A stretch of DNA of 64,000 nt, taken from Nibricoccus aquaticus. Lineage in GTDB: Bacteria; Verrucomicrobiota; Verrucomicrobiia; Opitutales; Opitutaceae. The stretch covers positions 372,001 to 436,000 of the forward strand of contig NZ_CP023344.1 of NCBI RefSeq assembly GCF_002310495.1. Direction: 5' to 3'. A program made the position numbers and the translations under genes. Below, piece by piece: positions 1 through 7,851 of this stretch. The notes under the pieces were generated by a model that saw only the letters and a list, made by a program, of their open reading frames with translations, was not told where the DNA came from and did not search any database. How positions within the stretch are numbered: the stretch's first letter is position 1; each line of letters begins with the position of its first letter.

Positions 1-34
1 AGCCGTTTTCGCCCCTCACCGTCGCGCTTTGGAC

Positions 35-2068
35 ATGGCATTTCCCACTCTTCCCGCCTGCCTCGCCCAACGTGATTTGCGCCCGGCCGAACTCGCCGCA
101 AACACCGACGCCGCCCTCCTGCGTATCTACGCCTGGATGCACCTCGCGCGCACCGCCGATAACCGCATCCTCGATCTTTTCCGCCAGGGCTTGATCAAGG
201 GCACCGTCACCGGCGGCCAGGGCAACGAAGGACTCATCGTTCCGCTCGCGCTCCTCGCCGACAAATCCATCGACGTCGTCTCCTTCACGCACCGCGGCTT
301 CGGCGGCCACCTCCTCTGGAGCGGTCACCTCTGCGATCACCTCAACCAGTACTGCGCCAACGCTCAGAGCCCCACCAAAGCGCGCGAGGGCAACATCCAC
401 CACGGCGATCCCGCCAACCGCTCGCTGCCGATGATCAGCCATCTCGGTGCCATGCTCTCCAACGTCCTCGGCTCCACCGATTCCCAGCGCCGCCTCGGCA
501 AACCCGCCGTCGGCTTCACCCTCTTCGGCGACGGCGGCTCCAGCACCGGCGACATCCACGAATCCCTCAACCTCGCCTCGCTCCTCTCTCTCCCCGTTCT
601 CTTCGTCATCGAGAACAACAAATACGCGTACTCCACGCCCGTCAGCGAACAGTTCACCGCAGGCACCGAACTCTGGAAACGCGCCGCCGGCTACGGCATC
701 GAGGGCTTCAGCATCGACGCCACGGATACCGAAGCCTCCGCCAAAGCCCTCGCCGCCGCCATCGAAAAAGTCCGCACCACCGGCCGCCCTCTCCTCATCG
801 AGGCACACACTCTCCGCCTTCGCGGCCACGCCGCCTACGACACCGGCGACTACCTTCTCCCCGGCGAAAGCGACGGTTTCTTCGCCCGCGATCCTCTTCC
901 CAAACTCCGCGCCCGCCTCGCCGCTTCCGGCCACTCCGCGCAACTCGACTCCCTCGACGCCGAGCTCAACGCCTTCATCGAAGCCTGTATCAAAGTCTCC
1001 CTCGCCGTCCCGCGCCCCACACCCGACGGCATGGAGGCCGACCTCTTCGCGCCGGACTCCGCGCCGCTCCCGTGGAAAGCCGAGCCCGCCAAGCCTCAGC
1101 ACATCACCATGGCCCAGGCCATCGGCCTCGCTCACCGCAAGATCCTCTCCGAACGCCCCGAGTCCATCGTCATGGGTCAGGACATCGGCACCTACGGCGG
1201 CGCCTTCAAAGTCACCGACGGCCTCCTCAAAGACTTCGGCCGTGCCCGCGTCTTCAATACGCCCCTCGCCGAGAGCGCCTGCACCGGCTACGCCATCGGC
1301 CTCGCCCTCAACGGCCACCGCCCCATCGAAGAATTCCAGTTCGCCGACTTCTCCACTGAAGCCGTCACCCAGATCACCCAAAACGCCGCCACCTACCACT
1401 TCCGCTCCGGCGCCGCCGTCCCCCTCGTCCTCCGCCTCCCCACCGGCGGCGGTCTCACCTTCGGCTCCTTCCACTCGCAGGAACTCGACTCCTTCTTCCT
1501 CGCGATGCCCGGCCTCAAAGCCCTCTACCCAAGCACACCGCAAGACGCCTTCAACGCCCTCCTCGCCGCCTACGAAGACAACAACCCCGTCCTTCTCTTC
1601 GAACACAAAGGCCTCTACCGCCGCGGCAAATTCGACGTGTCCTGGGACGCCAACTACCGCGACATCTGGCACCCGCAGCAACTCCGCTCCGGCAACTTCG
1701 CCACCGTCGTCACCTACGGCGAAATGGTCCACCTCGCCCTCGACGCCACCGACTACCTCGCCACCGAGTACGAACGCACCTTCGACGTCTTCGACCTCCG
1801 CGCCCTCGCCCCCCTCAAGCTCGACGCCATCCGCTCCTCTCTCGCCGCCACCCATCGCCTGATCGTGATCCACGAAGGCCGCCGCACCCACGGCTTCGGC
1901 GCCGAACTCGTCGCCCGTCTCACCGAGGAAATGTTCTTCGATCTCGAAGCCGCCCCTCTGCGCATCGCCTCGCTCGACTTGCCTGTCCCCTTCGCCCCCG
2001 AGCTCGAGCACGCCTACCGCCCCACCAAAGACTCCATTATCGACCGCATCGCCACCTGGATGGGCTGA
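35..2068 (+). CDS. Fused alpha/beta E1 component of a 2-oxoacid dehydrogenase complex
   Basis: Thiamine-diphosphate-dependent E1 enzyme that decarboxylates a 2-oxoacid and passes the acyl group to the lipoyl E2. Both subunits are in one chain of about 677 residues. The alpha half (about 1-330) carries the ThDP motif GDGGSSTG at 165-172 and the paired Asn near 194. The beta half begins with ITMAQAIGLAHRKI and has the transketolase-type pyrimidine-binding region and C-terminal domain. The alpha and beta subunits are separate in most pyruvate or branched-chain complexes, so this is the fused form. The ATG at 35 is preferred over an in-frame TTG at 29; no ribosome site is visible. Substrate (pyruvate, branched-chain 2-oxoacid or acetoin) cannot be told from sequence, and E2/E3 are not in the window. 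Confidence 0.9.
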   Translation: MAFPTLPACLAQRDLRPAELAANTDAALLRIYAWMHLARTADNRILDLFRQGLIKGTVTGGQGNEGLIVPLALLADKSIDVVSFTHRGFGGHLLWSGHLCDHLNQYCANAQSPTKAREGNIHHGDPANRSLPMISHLGAMLSNVLGSTDSQRRLGKPAVGFTLFGDGGSSTGDIHESLNLASLLSLPVLFVIENNKYAYSTPVSEQFTAGTELWKRAAGYGIEGFSIDATDTEASAKALAAAIEKVRTTGRPLLIEAHTLRLRGHAAYDTGDYLLPGESDGFFARDPLPKLRARLAASGHSAQLDSLDAELNAFIEACIKVSLAVPRPTPDGMEADLFAPDSAPLPWKAEPAKPQHITMAQAIGLAHRKILSERPESIVMGQDIGTYGGAFKVTDGLLKDFGRARVFNTPLAESACTGYAIGLALNGHRPIEEFQFADFSTEAVTQITQNAATYHFRSGAAVPLVLRLPTGGGLTFGSFHSQELDSFFLAMPGLKALYPSTPQDAFNALLAAYEDNNPVLLFEHKGLYRRGKFDVSWDANYRDIWHPQQLRSGNFATVVTYGEMVHLALDATDYLATEYERTFDVFDLRALAPLKLDAIRSSLAATHRLIVIHEGRRTHGFGAELVARLTEEMFFDLEAAPLRIASLDLPVPFAPELEHAYRPTKDSIIDRIATWMG

Positions 2069-2127
2069 GCCGCTCGAATCGCCACCGTTCCACAACCGCG
2101 CCCCGCTCCTCCAGCAGCCTTCCCGCC

Positions 2128-2730
2128 GTGCCCGCCAAATCTAAGTCTAAAAATAAATCCGCCAGCCGCGCAGCTTCACGTCCACGCCCGGCTCGCACGT
2201 CCTCTCGCTCCGCTCCCGCGTCAAAAAAAATCCCACCCGCCCGCTGGGCCGCGATCCGCCTCTTCGCAATGGACGTCGATGGCATCCTCACCGACGGCAC
2301 GCTTCACATCTGCTCCGACGGCTCCGAGACCAAAATCTTCAACGTCCTCGACGGCATGGGCCTCACCCGCTGCGCCAAATCCGGCATCGTCACCGCCTGG
2401 ATCTCCGGCCGCCTCTCCGGTGCCACCACCGTCCGCGCCGGCGAATTAAAAATCCCGCATCTCATCCAAGGCCGCACCGACAAACACGTCGCCCTCCAAG
2501 AACTCGCCGCCCAGCTCGGCATCGCCTCCGAGAACATCGCCTACATGGGCGACGACGACATCGACGCCGCCGCCCTCCGCTGGGCCGGCATTGGCATCAC
2601 CGTCCCTGGCGGCATGCCCGCCGCCTTCGCCGCCGCCGACTACGTCACGACTCGGCAAGCCGGATACGGCGCTGTCCGCGAAGTCTGTGAACATATCTTC
2701 GCCGCCCGCGGTCTCACCTTCGTCCCATGA
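2128..2730 (+). CDS. kdsC: 3-deoxy-D-manno-octulosonate 8-phosphate phosphatase (KdsC), HAD family
   Basis: Hydrolyses KDO-8-phosphate to KDO for the lipopolysaccharide inner core. HAD motif I is DVDGILTDG, with the nucleophile Asp at 49 and acid/base Asp at 51; the late motif MGDDDIDAAAL supplies the Mg-binding acids. The small cap-less fold and about 170-residue core fit KdsC. The first 45 residues are Lys/Arg/Ser/Pro-rich and not part of the enzyme. The start is a GTG; no other start sits upstream of motif I except an ATG immediately before it, which would cut the first strand. It overlaps lptC by four bases (ATGA), beginning a tightly packed LPS operon. Confidence 0.9.
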   Translation: MPAKSKSKNKSASRAASRPRPARTSSRSAPASKKIPPARWAAIRLFAMDVDGILTDGTLHICSDGSETKIFNVLDGMGLTRCAKSGIVTAWISGRLSGATTVRAGELKIPHLIQGRTDKHVALQELAAQLGIASENIAYMGDDDIDAAALRWAGIGITVPGGMPAAFAAADYVTTRQAGYGAVREVCEHIFAARGLTFVP

Positions 2731-3218
2731 CCCGCGCCCGCCATCTTCCTCCGTCTCGCCTTGCCTGCGCCCGCATGTTCATACCCGCACTCGCGCTCGC
2801 ACTCTCCGCCGTATCCGCCGTCCAGGCACAATCCGCCTCCGTCATCGCCAACGCCCCCGTCAAAAACATGCGCCTCCCGTCCTTTAACGACGCCGGCCAC
2901 CGCACCAGCCTCCTCCGCGCCGGCGAGGCCCGCTATATCAGCAACACCCACATCGACGTCCTCGAACTCAACTTCGCCCAGTTCGTCGGCGACGGTTCCA
3001 CCGAAACCGTCAACCTCCTCCTCGCTCCTTCCGCCACCGTCACCATCCCCGAGAAAAACCGCTACCTCATCTCCGGTAAGGAAAGCGTCCGCCTCATCGC
3101 CAAAAACGCCGAGGCCACCGGCGAAGACTGGACCTACGATTACTCTGCGCAGCGCCTTATCATGAACAAAAACGTCCGCGTCGTCTTTCACACCGAACTC
3201 AAAGGCATCCTCGACTGA
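2727..3218 (+). CDS. lptC: LptC-like LPS export periplasmic protein
   Basis: 163 residues with a signal-type N-terminus (basic start, hydrophobic 17-34, ending VQA before Q) followed by a beta-rich domain without enzyme motifs. The call rests mainly on position: it sits between kdsC and an OstA-domain lptA-like gene followed by lptB, exactly where lptC is found in Gram-negative bacteria. LptC receives lipopolysaccharide from the LptBFG transporter and hands it to LptA. Overlaps kdsC by ATGA and abuts the next start (TGATG). The apparent cleavable signal, rather than a retained anchor, differs from typical LptC. Sequence similarity alone would not be enough for this name. Confidence 0.55.
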   Translation: MTRARHLPPSRLACARMFIPALALALSAVSAVQAQSASVIANAPVKNMRLPSFNDAGHRTSLLRAGEARYISNTHIDVLELNFAQFVGDGSTETVNLLLAPSATVTIPEKNRYLISGKESVRLIAKNAEATGEDWTYDYSAQRLIMNKNVRVVFHTELKGILD

Positions 3219-3796
3219 TGAAACTCCTCCGCCTCCTTCCCCTTCTCGCTTTCGCCGTCGCTCCCCTCGGCGCGCAAACGCCCCCCGCCACTCCCGTTCC
3301 CCTGGTCGAAACCGTCATCACCGCCACCTCGGCCGAGATCTGGAGTAACGAAACGGGCACCGAGACCTACGCCATTTTCAAGGGCAACGTCGTCGTTACC
3401 GGCACCAACCTCCGCATCACCTGCGATCGCATCGACGCCACAGCCGCTGGCAGCAACGATACCACGGCCAAAAACACGACCGCGCAGGACGTCGAAAAAT
3501 TCAAAACCATCCTCGCCACCGGCAAAGTTCACATCGTCCAGGGAGACCGCGAGGCCAACTGCGAGCGCGCCGAAGTTCTCCCGCGTGAAGGCAAAATCGT
3601 TCTCACCGGCAAGCCGGTGGTCATCGACCGCAGCGCCAATATCGTTTTCACCGGCGAACCCATGACCCTCCTCAAAAACGAACGCCGTGTTCAGGGCGAA
3701 AACGTCCGCATCATCCTGCCCTCCGTACCCGACCTCGGATTCGACAAAAACTCCCCCGCCCCCGCCAAGCCCGCCGACGCCGCTCCCAAACCATGA
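3218..3796 (+). CDS. lptA: LptA/OstA-type LPS transport periplasmic protein
   Basis: 192 residues: signal peptide (about 1-19, ending APLGAQ), then an OstA/LptA beta-jellyroll domain (about 30-160) with the recurring pattern of alternating strands (AIFKGNVVVTG, LRITCDRIDA, ILATGKVHIVQGDREANCERAEV, KIVLTGKPVV). LptA forms the periplasmic bridge that carries lipopolysaccharide to the LptDE translocon. An insertion rich in Thr/Ala/Asn splits the strands around 75-90. It lies between lptC and lptB with overlaps of one to four bases, so the proteins are probably translated together. The C-terminal Pro/Ala tail is low complexity. Confidence 0.8.
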   Translation: MKLLRLLPLLAFAVAPLGAQTPPATPVPLVETVITATSAEIWSNETGTETYAIFKGNVVVTGTNLRITCDRIDATAAGSNDTTAKNTTAQDVEKFKTILATGKVHIVQGDREANCERAEVLPREGKIVLTGKPVVIDRSANIVFTGEPMTLLKNERRVQGENVRIILPSVPDLGFDKNSPAPAKPADAAPKP

Positions 3797-4545
3797 GTTC
3801 CCCGTCGCCGACCTCCGCCCCCGAGGCCCAGATCTCCACCCAGGGCCTCGTCAAAACCTACGGCGAGCGCAACGTGGTCAACGGCGTCGACATCACCGTC
3901 CGCGCCGGAGAGATCGTCGGCCTCCTCGGGCCCAACGGCGCCGGCAAGACCACGTCGTTCTACATGATCGTCGGCCTCGTCCCCGCGACGTCAGGCAAAG
4001 TCCTCATCAACGGAAGCGACGCCACCAAACTCCGCATGCACGAGCGCGCCCGCCTCGGCGTCGGTTACCTCCCGCAAGAAGCGTCCATCTTCCGCAAACT
4101 CACCGTCGAGGACAACATCCTCGCCATCGTCGAAACCATTGGCCTCGCCAAAAAGGAACACCGCGCGCGCGTCCAGCAGCACCTCGAGGAACTCCACCTC
4201 ACCCACGTCGCTAAACAAAAAGCCTTCACGCTCTCCGGAGGCGAACGCCGTCGCCTCGAGATCGCCCGCGCCCTCGTCACCCAGCCGAAATTCCTCCTCA
4301 TGGACGAACCCTTCGCCGGCGTTGACCCCATCTCCGTCGCCGACGTCCAGAAGATGATCCTCGCCCTCAAACAACGCGGTATCGGCATTCTCATCACCGA
4401 CCACCAAGTCCGCGAAACGCTCAAGATCGTCGACCGCGGCTACATCATCCACAAAGGCAAAGTCCTCACCAACGGCCCCGCCAGTTTCCTCATCACCGAC
4501 CCCCAGGCCCGCGAATTCTACCTCGGCAAAGACTTCAACCTCTGA
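3793..4545 (+). CDS. lptB: LPS export ABC transporter ATP-binding protein LptB
   Basis: 250-residue cytoplasmic ATPase that powers lipopolysaccharide extraction by LptFG. Walker A GPNGAGKTT at 46-54, Q-loop Gln95 (YLPQEASIF, characteristic of LptB), signature LSGGE at 147-151, Walker B LLMDEP at 168-173, switch His203 (ITDHQVRETL). The length is slightly above the usual 240 because of a short N-terminal extension. It overlaps lptA by ATGA. The LptF/LptG permeases are not in this window. In Proteobacteria this gene is followed by rpoN, hpf and ptsN; here hprK follows after 82 bp. Confidence 0.95.
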   Translation: MSSPSPTSAPEAQISTQGLVKTYGERNVVNGVDITVRAGEIVGLLGPNGAGKTTSFYMIVGLVPATSGKVLINGSDATKLRMHERARLGVGYLPQEASIFRKLTVEDNILAIVETIGLAKKEHRARVQQHLEELHLTHVAKQKAFTLSGGERRRLEIARALVTQPKFLLMDEPFAGVDPISVADVQKMILALKQRGIGILITDHQVRETLKIVDRGYIIHKGKVLTNGPASFLITDPQAREFYLGKDFNL

Positions 4546-4570
4546 CGGACCGGCACTTATCAAGTGCCGC
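4544..4570. repeat. REP-like hairpin, copy 1 (GGCACTT...AAGTGCC)
   Basis: Begins at the last codon of lptB. Seven-base perfect stem with a three-base loop inside the longer shared string ACGGACCGGCACTTA. The same string and hairpin recur at 58778-58804, with only the loop changed (TC versus CCC), so this is a mobile or maintained palindromic repeat rather than a one-off hairpin. It is not followed by a T-run, so terminator function is unsupported. Confidence 0.6.
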
Positions 4571-4576
4571 CCCCTT

Positions 4577-4620
4577 CCGACCTACTCGCTACCCGCTACT
4601 CACTGCTCGCTACTTCTCCC
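4577..4620 (-). repeat. Modular short repeat, unit GCGAGTAG / AGTAGCG
   Basis: Intergenic tract between lptB and hprK made of imperfect repeats of CTACTCGCTAC read on the plus strand. Nearly the same tract (CTACTCGCTACCCGCTACTC) occurs inside the exonuclease-ligase fusion gene at 47378-47416, and a degraded copy at 17091-17120. Confidence 0.75.
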
Positions 4621-4627
4621 AAACCCC

Positions 4628-5638
4628 ATGCCCAAATCCATCCAAGGCATCACCGTCGCCCACTTCTTCGACACCTACCGCGAGCGCCTCAAGATGGAGC
4701 TCGTCCTCGGCGAGCCCGGCCTGCACCGCATGATCCGCGAGGGCTCCATCAACCGCCCCGCCCTCGCCCTCACTGGCTTCTTCAAATATTTCGCGAACAA
4801 ACGTATCCAGGTTCTGGGCGCGGCCGAGATGACCTACCTCAAGACGCTCGATCACGCCCGCCAGGTCGAGATCCTCCAGGAGATGGTCGAGCGCCAGATC
4901 CCCTGCCTCGTCCTCACGCGTAATTTCCACCCCACGCCCGCCATGCTCAGCGTCGCGAAGGAGAAAAACCTCCCCGTGTTCCGCACCACGCTGATCACGA
5001 TGAACTTCATCAACCTCGCCACCCTCTGCATCGACAACGAGTTCGCCCCCTCCGTCACCGAGCACGCCACCACCCTCGATATCCGCGGCATCGGCGTCAT
5101 GCTCCGCGGCTCCAGCGGCGTCGGCAAAAGCGAATGCGCCCTCGCCCTCATCGAGCGCGGCCACTCCCTCGTCGCCGACGACCTCACCGTCATCAAGCTC
5201 CTCGACGAACGCGAACTCATGGCCTCCTCCCGCCCGCTCAACCGCGGCTACATGGAGTGCCGCGGCATCGGCATCATCAATATCTCCGACATGTTCGGAG
5301 TGAAGAGCGTCCGCCCCGAGAAACGCATCGACCTCGTCGTCTCCCTCTTCGAATGGACTCCCGACGCCGTCGAGGAACGCACCGGCCTCGAAGAAAACTT
5401 CTACGAGATACTGGAGCTCAAAGTCCCCCACATCATCCTCTACGTCCGCCCCGGCCGCGACATGGCCCGCCTCGTCGAAGTCGCCGCCCTCACCCAAGCC
5501 CTCAAGAAAATGGGCCACGATCCCGCGAAAACTTTCAACGACCGCCTCATCGCTTACATGACGCAACAGTCCGAAACCCCCGCCCGCACCATCCGCCTCG
5601 ACCCCGATCGCAGCCGCTCGGAAGAAGACCGCTCCTGA
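4628..5638 (+). CDS. hprK: HPr kinase/phosphorylase HprK
   Basis: Phosphorylates and dephosphorylates a serine of the PTS protein HPr (or an NPr-like protein), linking carbon status to regulation. 336 residues: N-terminal DRTGG-like domain (about 1-130), then the kinase core with Walker A GSSGVGKS at 161-168, the catalytic VADD acids near 182-185, and the HprK signature MECRGIGIINI at 209-219. Full length for the family. It follows the lpt genes after an 82-bp gap that holds a REP hairpin and a short-repeat tract. No HPr or PTS enzyme gene is in the window. The ATG start gives the normal N-terminus; no clear ribosome site. Confidence 0.95.
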   Translation: MPKSIQGITVAHFFDTYRERLKMELVLGEPGLHRMIREGSINRPALALTGFFKYFANKRIQVLGAAEMTYLKTLDHARQVEILQEMVERQIPCLVLTRNFHPTPAMLSVAKEKNLPVFRTTLITMNFINLATLCIDNEFAPSVTEHATTLDIRGIGVMLRGSSGVGKSECALALIERGHSLVADDLTVIKLLDERELMASSRPLNRGYMECRGIGIINISDMFGVKSVRPEKRIDLVVSLFEWTPDAVEERTGLEENFYEILELKVPHIILYVRPGRDMARLVEVAALTQALKKMGHDPAKTFNDRLIAYMTQQSETPARTIRLDPDRSRSEEDRS

Positions 5639-5675
5639 CCCTCCGCCGCCTCTGCTCTTTCCTTTCCCTCCTATT

Positions 5676-5750
5676 CAAATTTCCGAACTCCGTGCTCTCC
5701 GTGTCATAGCTCTGTGCCCTCTGTGGCCCCTTTGAAACTCCGCAGCTCCG
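5676..5750 (-). repeat. Modular short repeat, unit CACAGAGG / CACGGAG
   Basis: Region between hprK and rph. Read on the minus strand it contains CACAGAGGGCACAGAG and CACGGAGAGCACGGAG, bracketed on the plus strand by GAAACTCCGCAGCTCCG on one side and TTTCCGAACTCCG on the other. Related tracts lie at 49220-49268 and 52190-52236. Confidence 0.75.
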
Positions 5751-5784
5751 GTTCCGCATCTTCCTACTTTCCTTTCCTTTTCGC

Positions 5785-6546
5785 ATGTCCACCACCGCCC
5801 GCCACGACGGCCGCACCGCCGACCAGCTCCGCACCATCACCTTCGAAGCCGACATCGCACCGCACGCCACTGGCTCGGTCCTCGTCAGCTTCGGCAAAAC
5901 CCGCGTGATCTGCGCCGCCACCATCGAGCCCGGCGTCCCCACCTGGATGAAACAGCAGGGCGTCAAAGGAGGCTGGCTCACCGCCGAGTACTCGATGCTC
6001 CCCTACAGCACCCACGAGCGCAAATCCCGCGACATCTCCCGCGGCAAGATCGACGGCCGCACCGTCGAGATCCAGCGCCTCATCGGCCGTTCCCTTCGCG
6101 CCGTCATCGACCTCAGCAAACTCGGGCAGAACACTCTCTGGCTAGATTGCGACGTCCTCCAGGCCGACGGCGGCACCCGCACCGCCTCTATCACCGGCGC
6201 CTACCTCGCCGCCCGCCTCGCCGTCCAAAAACTCCTCGACTCACAAAAACTCCGCGAGAATCCCCTCACCGATTCCGTTGCCGCCGTCAGCGTCGGCGTC
6301 GTCGCCGGCCGCGAGCTCCTCGACATCGCCTACCTCGAAGACAAAGACGCCGAAGTGGACTTCAACATCGTCATGACCGGCCAGGGCAAATTCGTCGAAG
6401 TCCAGGGCTCCGGCGAAGAAACCACCTTCAGCCACGACCAACTACAAAGTCTCTTAGTCCTCGCCCAAAAAGGCCTGAAAGAAGTCTCCGCCGCCCAAAC
6501 CGCCTTCCTCACCAAACAACTCCTCAGCACCCTAAAACTCGGCTGA
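5785..6546 (+). CDS. rph: Ribonuclease PH
   Basis: Phosphorolytic 3'-5' exoribonuclease that trims tRNA 3' ends. 253 residues, normal length, single RNase PH domain: the N-terminal RHDGRTADQLR (RxDGR family signature), the GGWLTAEYSMLPYSTHER block, the Arg-rich EIQRLIGRSLRAV helix, WLDCDVLQADGGTRTASITG (the strongly conserved phosphate-site region), and a C-terminal VEVQGSGEE. ATG start at 5785; repeat sequences fill the 146-bp gap upstream. The spacing from hprK suggests its own promoter, but none is clear. Confidence 0.97.
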   Translation: MSTTARHDGRTADQLRTITFEADIAPHATGSVLVSFGKTRVICAATIEPGVPTWMKQQGVKGGWLTAEYSMLPYSTHERKSRDISRGKIDGRTVEIQRLIGRSLRAVIDLSKLGQNTLWLDCDVLQADGGTRTASITGAYLAARLAVQKLLDSQKLRENPLTDSVAAVSVGVVAGRELLDIAYLEDKDAEVDFNIVMTGQGKFVEVQGSGEETTFSHDQLQSLLVLAQKGLKEVSAAQTAFLTKQLLSTLKLG

Positions 6547-6613
6547 ACTCCACGCTCATCTAATGGCCTCTGATCAATTCCACGCGGCCTCACCTAGCGG
6601 AGATATTTTCTTT

Positions 6614-6826
6614 ATGACACCCCCTAAAATATTCGGTCTAGCCGTCAGGATCACGGGCCTCGTAAGCCTGCTGTATATGTTGTCTGCCTCGGTTCTTCTT
6701 TTCGGCTTTGTTGGAGTACCAGCCTTCATGATCATCATGAAATTTCTGGTTTGGCTGGCCCTCACCATCTGGTTGCTACGGGGTGCACCCAATTTGGTTC
6801 GGTTCGCTTATCCCGATGAGCAATGA
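6614..6826 (+). CDS. Small two-span membrane protein of unknown function
   Basis: 70 residues from the ATG at 6614 (MTPPKIFGLAV), chosen because GGAG stands 12 bases upstream and the codons before it look non-coding; an in-frame start at 6563 would add 17 polar residues. Two hydrophobic segments, about 7-30 and 36-56, then a short charged tail ending PDEQ. No recognised family. Its AT-richer codon use differs from rph and resembles the next gene, which overlaps its stop codon region, so the two may have arrived together. Confidence 0.6.
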   Translation: MTPPKIFGLAVRITGLVSLLYMLSASVLLFGFVGVPAFMIIMKFLVWLALTIWLLRGAPNLVRFAYPDEQ

Positions 6827-6876
6827 CGGCTCGTGGTCTGAAGCCTGATCAAGTCCGCTCATTCAAGAACAACCCC

Positions 6877-7293
6877 ATGAAAACACTCCGCCTTTTTGCT
6901 GTATTGCTTCTGACATCCTTTACACCGCTTTTTTCGTCAGAGCCTCCAACCAAAGTTCGGCTGGAGATGTGGGAAGGGTGCCTCTGTCAGGGACCAAAGC
7001 ATGTGCGAACCTATGAGCAATTGAACAATGAACGCTCGAAGCGAATGGTTGTCGGCGTTGACGTGGCAGTCGGCCCCGAACAGCAGGGCTTATCTGCGTT
7101 TGCTTTGCTGAACCAGAGAGTCAGCGAAGATAAGCCACCCGCTGATCTCGCTTTTTATTGGATCGGCCTGGTCTATCGAAAGAGCAAAGATGGACTGTCG
7201 CATCCGATTGGTTTTCGCGGCTCCATGGCCAAACTTCAATCGTCCGAGTTGAAGGACGGTGATCTAGTGGTGTTCTTCAAAGAAGCTTTCTAA
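6877..7293 (+). CDS. Secreted or periplasmic hypothetical protein
   Basis: 138 residues from ATG 6877 (MKTLRLFAVLLLTSF), giving a clean signal peptide ending near FSSEPP. The frame is open upstream to 6823, but those codons would bury the signal. The mature part has two close cysteines (GCLCQG) after KVRLEMWE and no motif I recognise. Codon use is AT-richer than the flanking housekeeping genes. No partner or function is suggested by context beyond the small membrane protein just upstream. Confidence 0.6.
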   Translation: MKTLRLFAVLLLTSFTPLFSSEPPTKVRLEMWEGCLCQGPKHVRTYEQLNNERSKRMVVGVDVAVGPEQQGLSAFALLNQRVSEDKPPADLAFYWIGLVYRKSKDGLSHPIGFRGSMAKLQSSELKDGDLVVFFKEAF

Positions 7294-7463
7294 AGTTCAC
7301 GATTTCCGCATCAACACGGTACGCCAGCGCCCTCAACTGGACCGATGCCTCCATGGGCCGTCTCGCACCTCGCAATCTCGGCTTGTGCTGATCACCTTTG
7401 ACCACCTGTCCCACTGGCCCATCTCTTGCCGAAACCTCTTTCATACCTCGACCAATACCGCCC

Positions 7464-7661
7464 ATGAAAACCGCCCGCCGTTTCCTCACCGCGCTTCTCG
7501 TCACCCTCCCCTCACTCGCGCAAGCCCACCCTGGCCACGACGGACACGAACTCACGTGGGACTTCCACGGCCACGGCCTCTGGGACAATCCTCTGACGCT
7601 GATTATCGGCGGCCTCTGCGCCGCCGCCCTCGCCTACCGCTTCGCCCAAAAACGCCGCTGA
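7464..7661 (+). CDS. Tiny His-rich membrane protein, HupE/UreJ-like N-terminus
   Basis: 65 residues: signal sequence ending LAQA, then HPGHDGHELTWDFHGHG, then one membrane span (about 42-60) and a basic tail. The AHPGH start of the mature part resembles HupE/UreJ nickel permeases, which often accompany urease or hydrogenase genes, but the four or five further spans of that family are absent. It points towards the urease accessory genes on the other strand. Metal binding by the six histidines is inference. Start chosen for the signal peptide; an open frame continues upstream to 7398. Confidence 0.55.
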   Translation: MKTARRFLTALLVTLPSLAQAHPGHDGHELTWDFHGHGLWDNPLTLIIGGLCAAALAYRFAQKRR

Positions 7662-7675
7662 CCTTTTCGCTCCCT

Positions 7676-7700
7676 GTCGGAGCGGCTTTACGCCGCGATC
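7676..7700. repeat. REP-like palindrome GGAGCGGC...GCCGCGA
   Basis: TCGGAGCGGCTTTACGCCGC forms a hairpin (GCGGC/GCCGC with loop TTTAC). It resembles REP palindromes that read GTAGGAGCGGC in many bacterial genomes. Only one copy was seen in this window. Confidence 0.45.
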
Positions 7701-7702
7701 TC

Positions 7703-7730
7703 AGCGCCGCCTCACCCGCGGCGCTTTTTT
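7703..7730 (+). terminator. Rho-independent terminator
   Basis: Stem AGCGCCGC/GCGGCGCT with a seven-base loop followed by six T. It ends the transcript of the tiny His-rich membrane protein. Confidence 0.8.
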
Positions 7731-7753
7731 ATTTCCCAACGCCACGCACCCGA

Positions 7754-7800
7754 TCCTTCGCTCCGACTTAGCGTCTTCGCGTCTTTGCGATTAACCTAAT
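7754..7800 (-). repeat. Modular short repeat, unit GCGAAGAC (CTTAGCGTCTTCGCG type)
   Basis: About 47 bp nearly identical to 49272-49317, including both flanks (TCCTTCGCTCCGA on one side, TTAACCTAA on the other). The body reads CTTAGCGTCTTCGCGTCTTT. Lies downstream of ureD. A third, shorter relative lies at 20171-20205. Confidence 0.8.
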
Positions 7801-7851
7801 CGTCGCCCTCCAGAACCTCCCAACGGCCGCCCCATCCCGCCCTACGCACAC

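Noticed and set aside
447-1862. 471-codon frame in the second plus-strand frame within the E1 gene
   Set aside because: Ser/Pro/Ala-rich shadow of the E1 frame; no domain.
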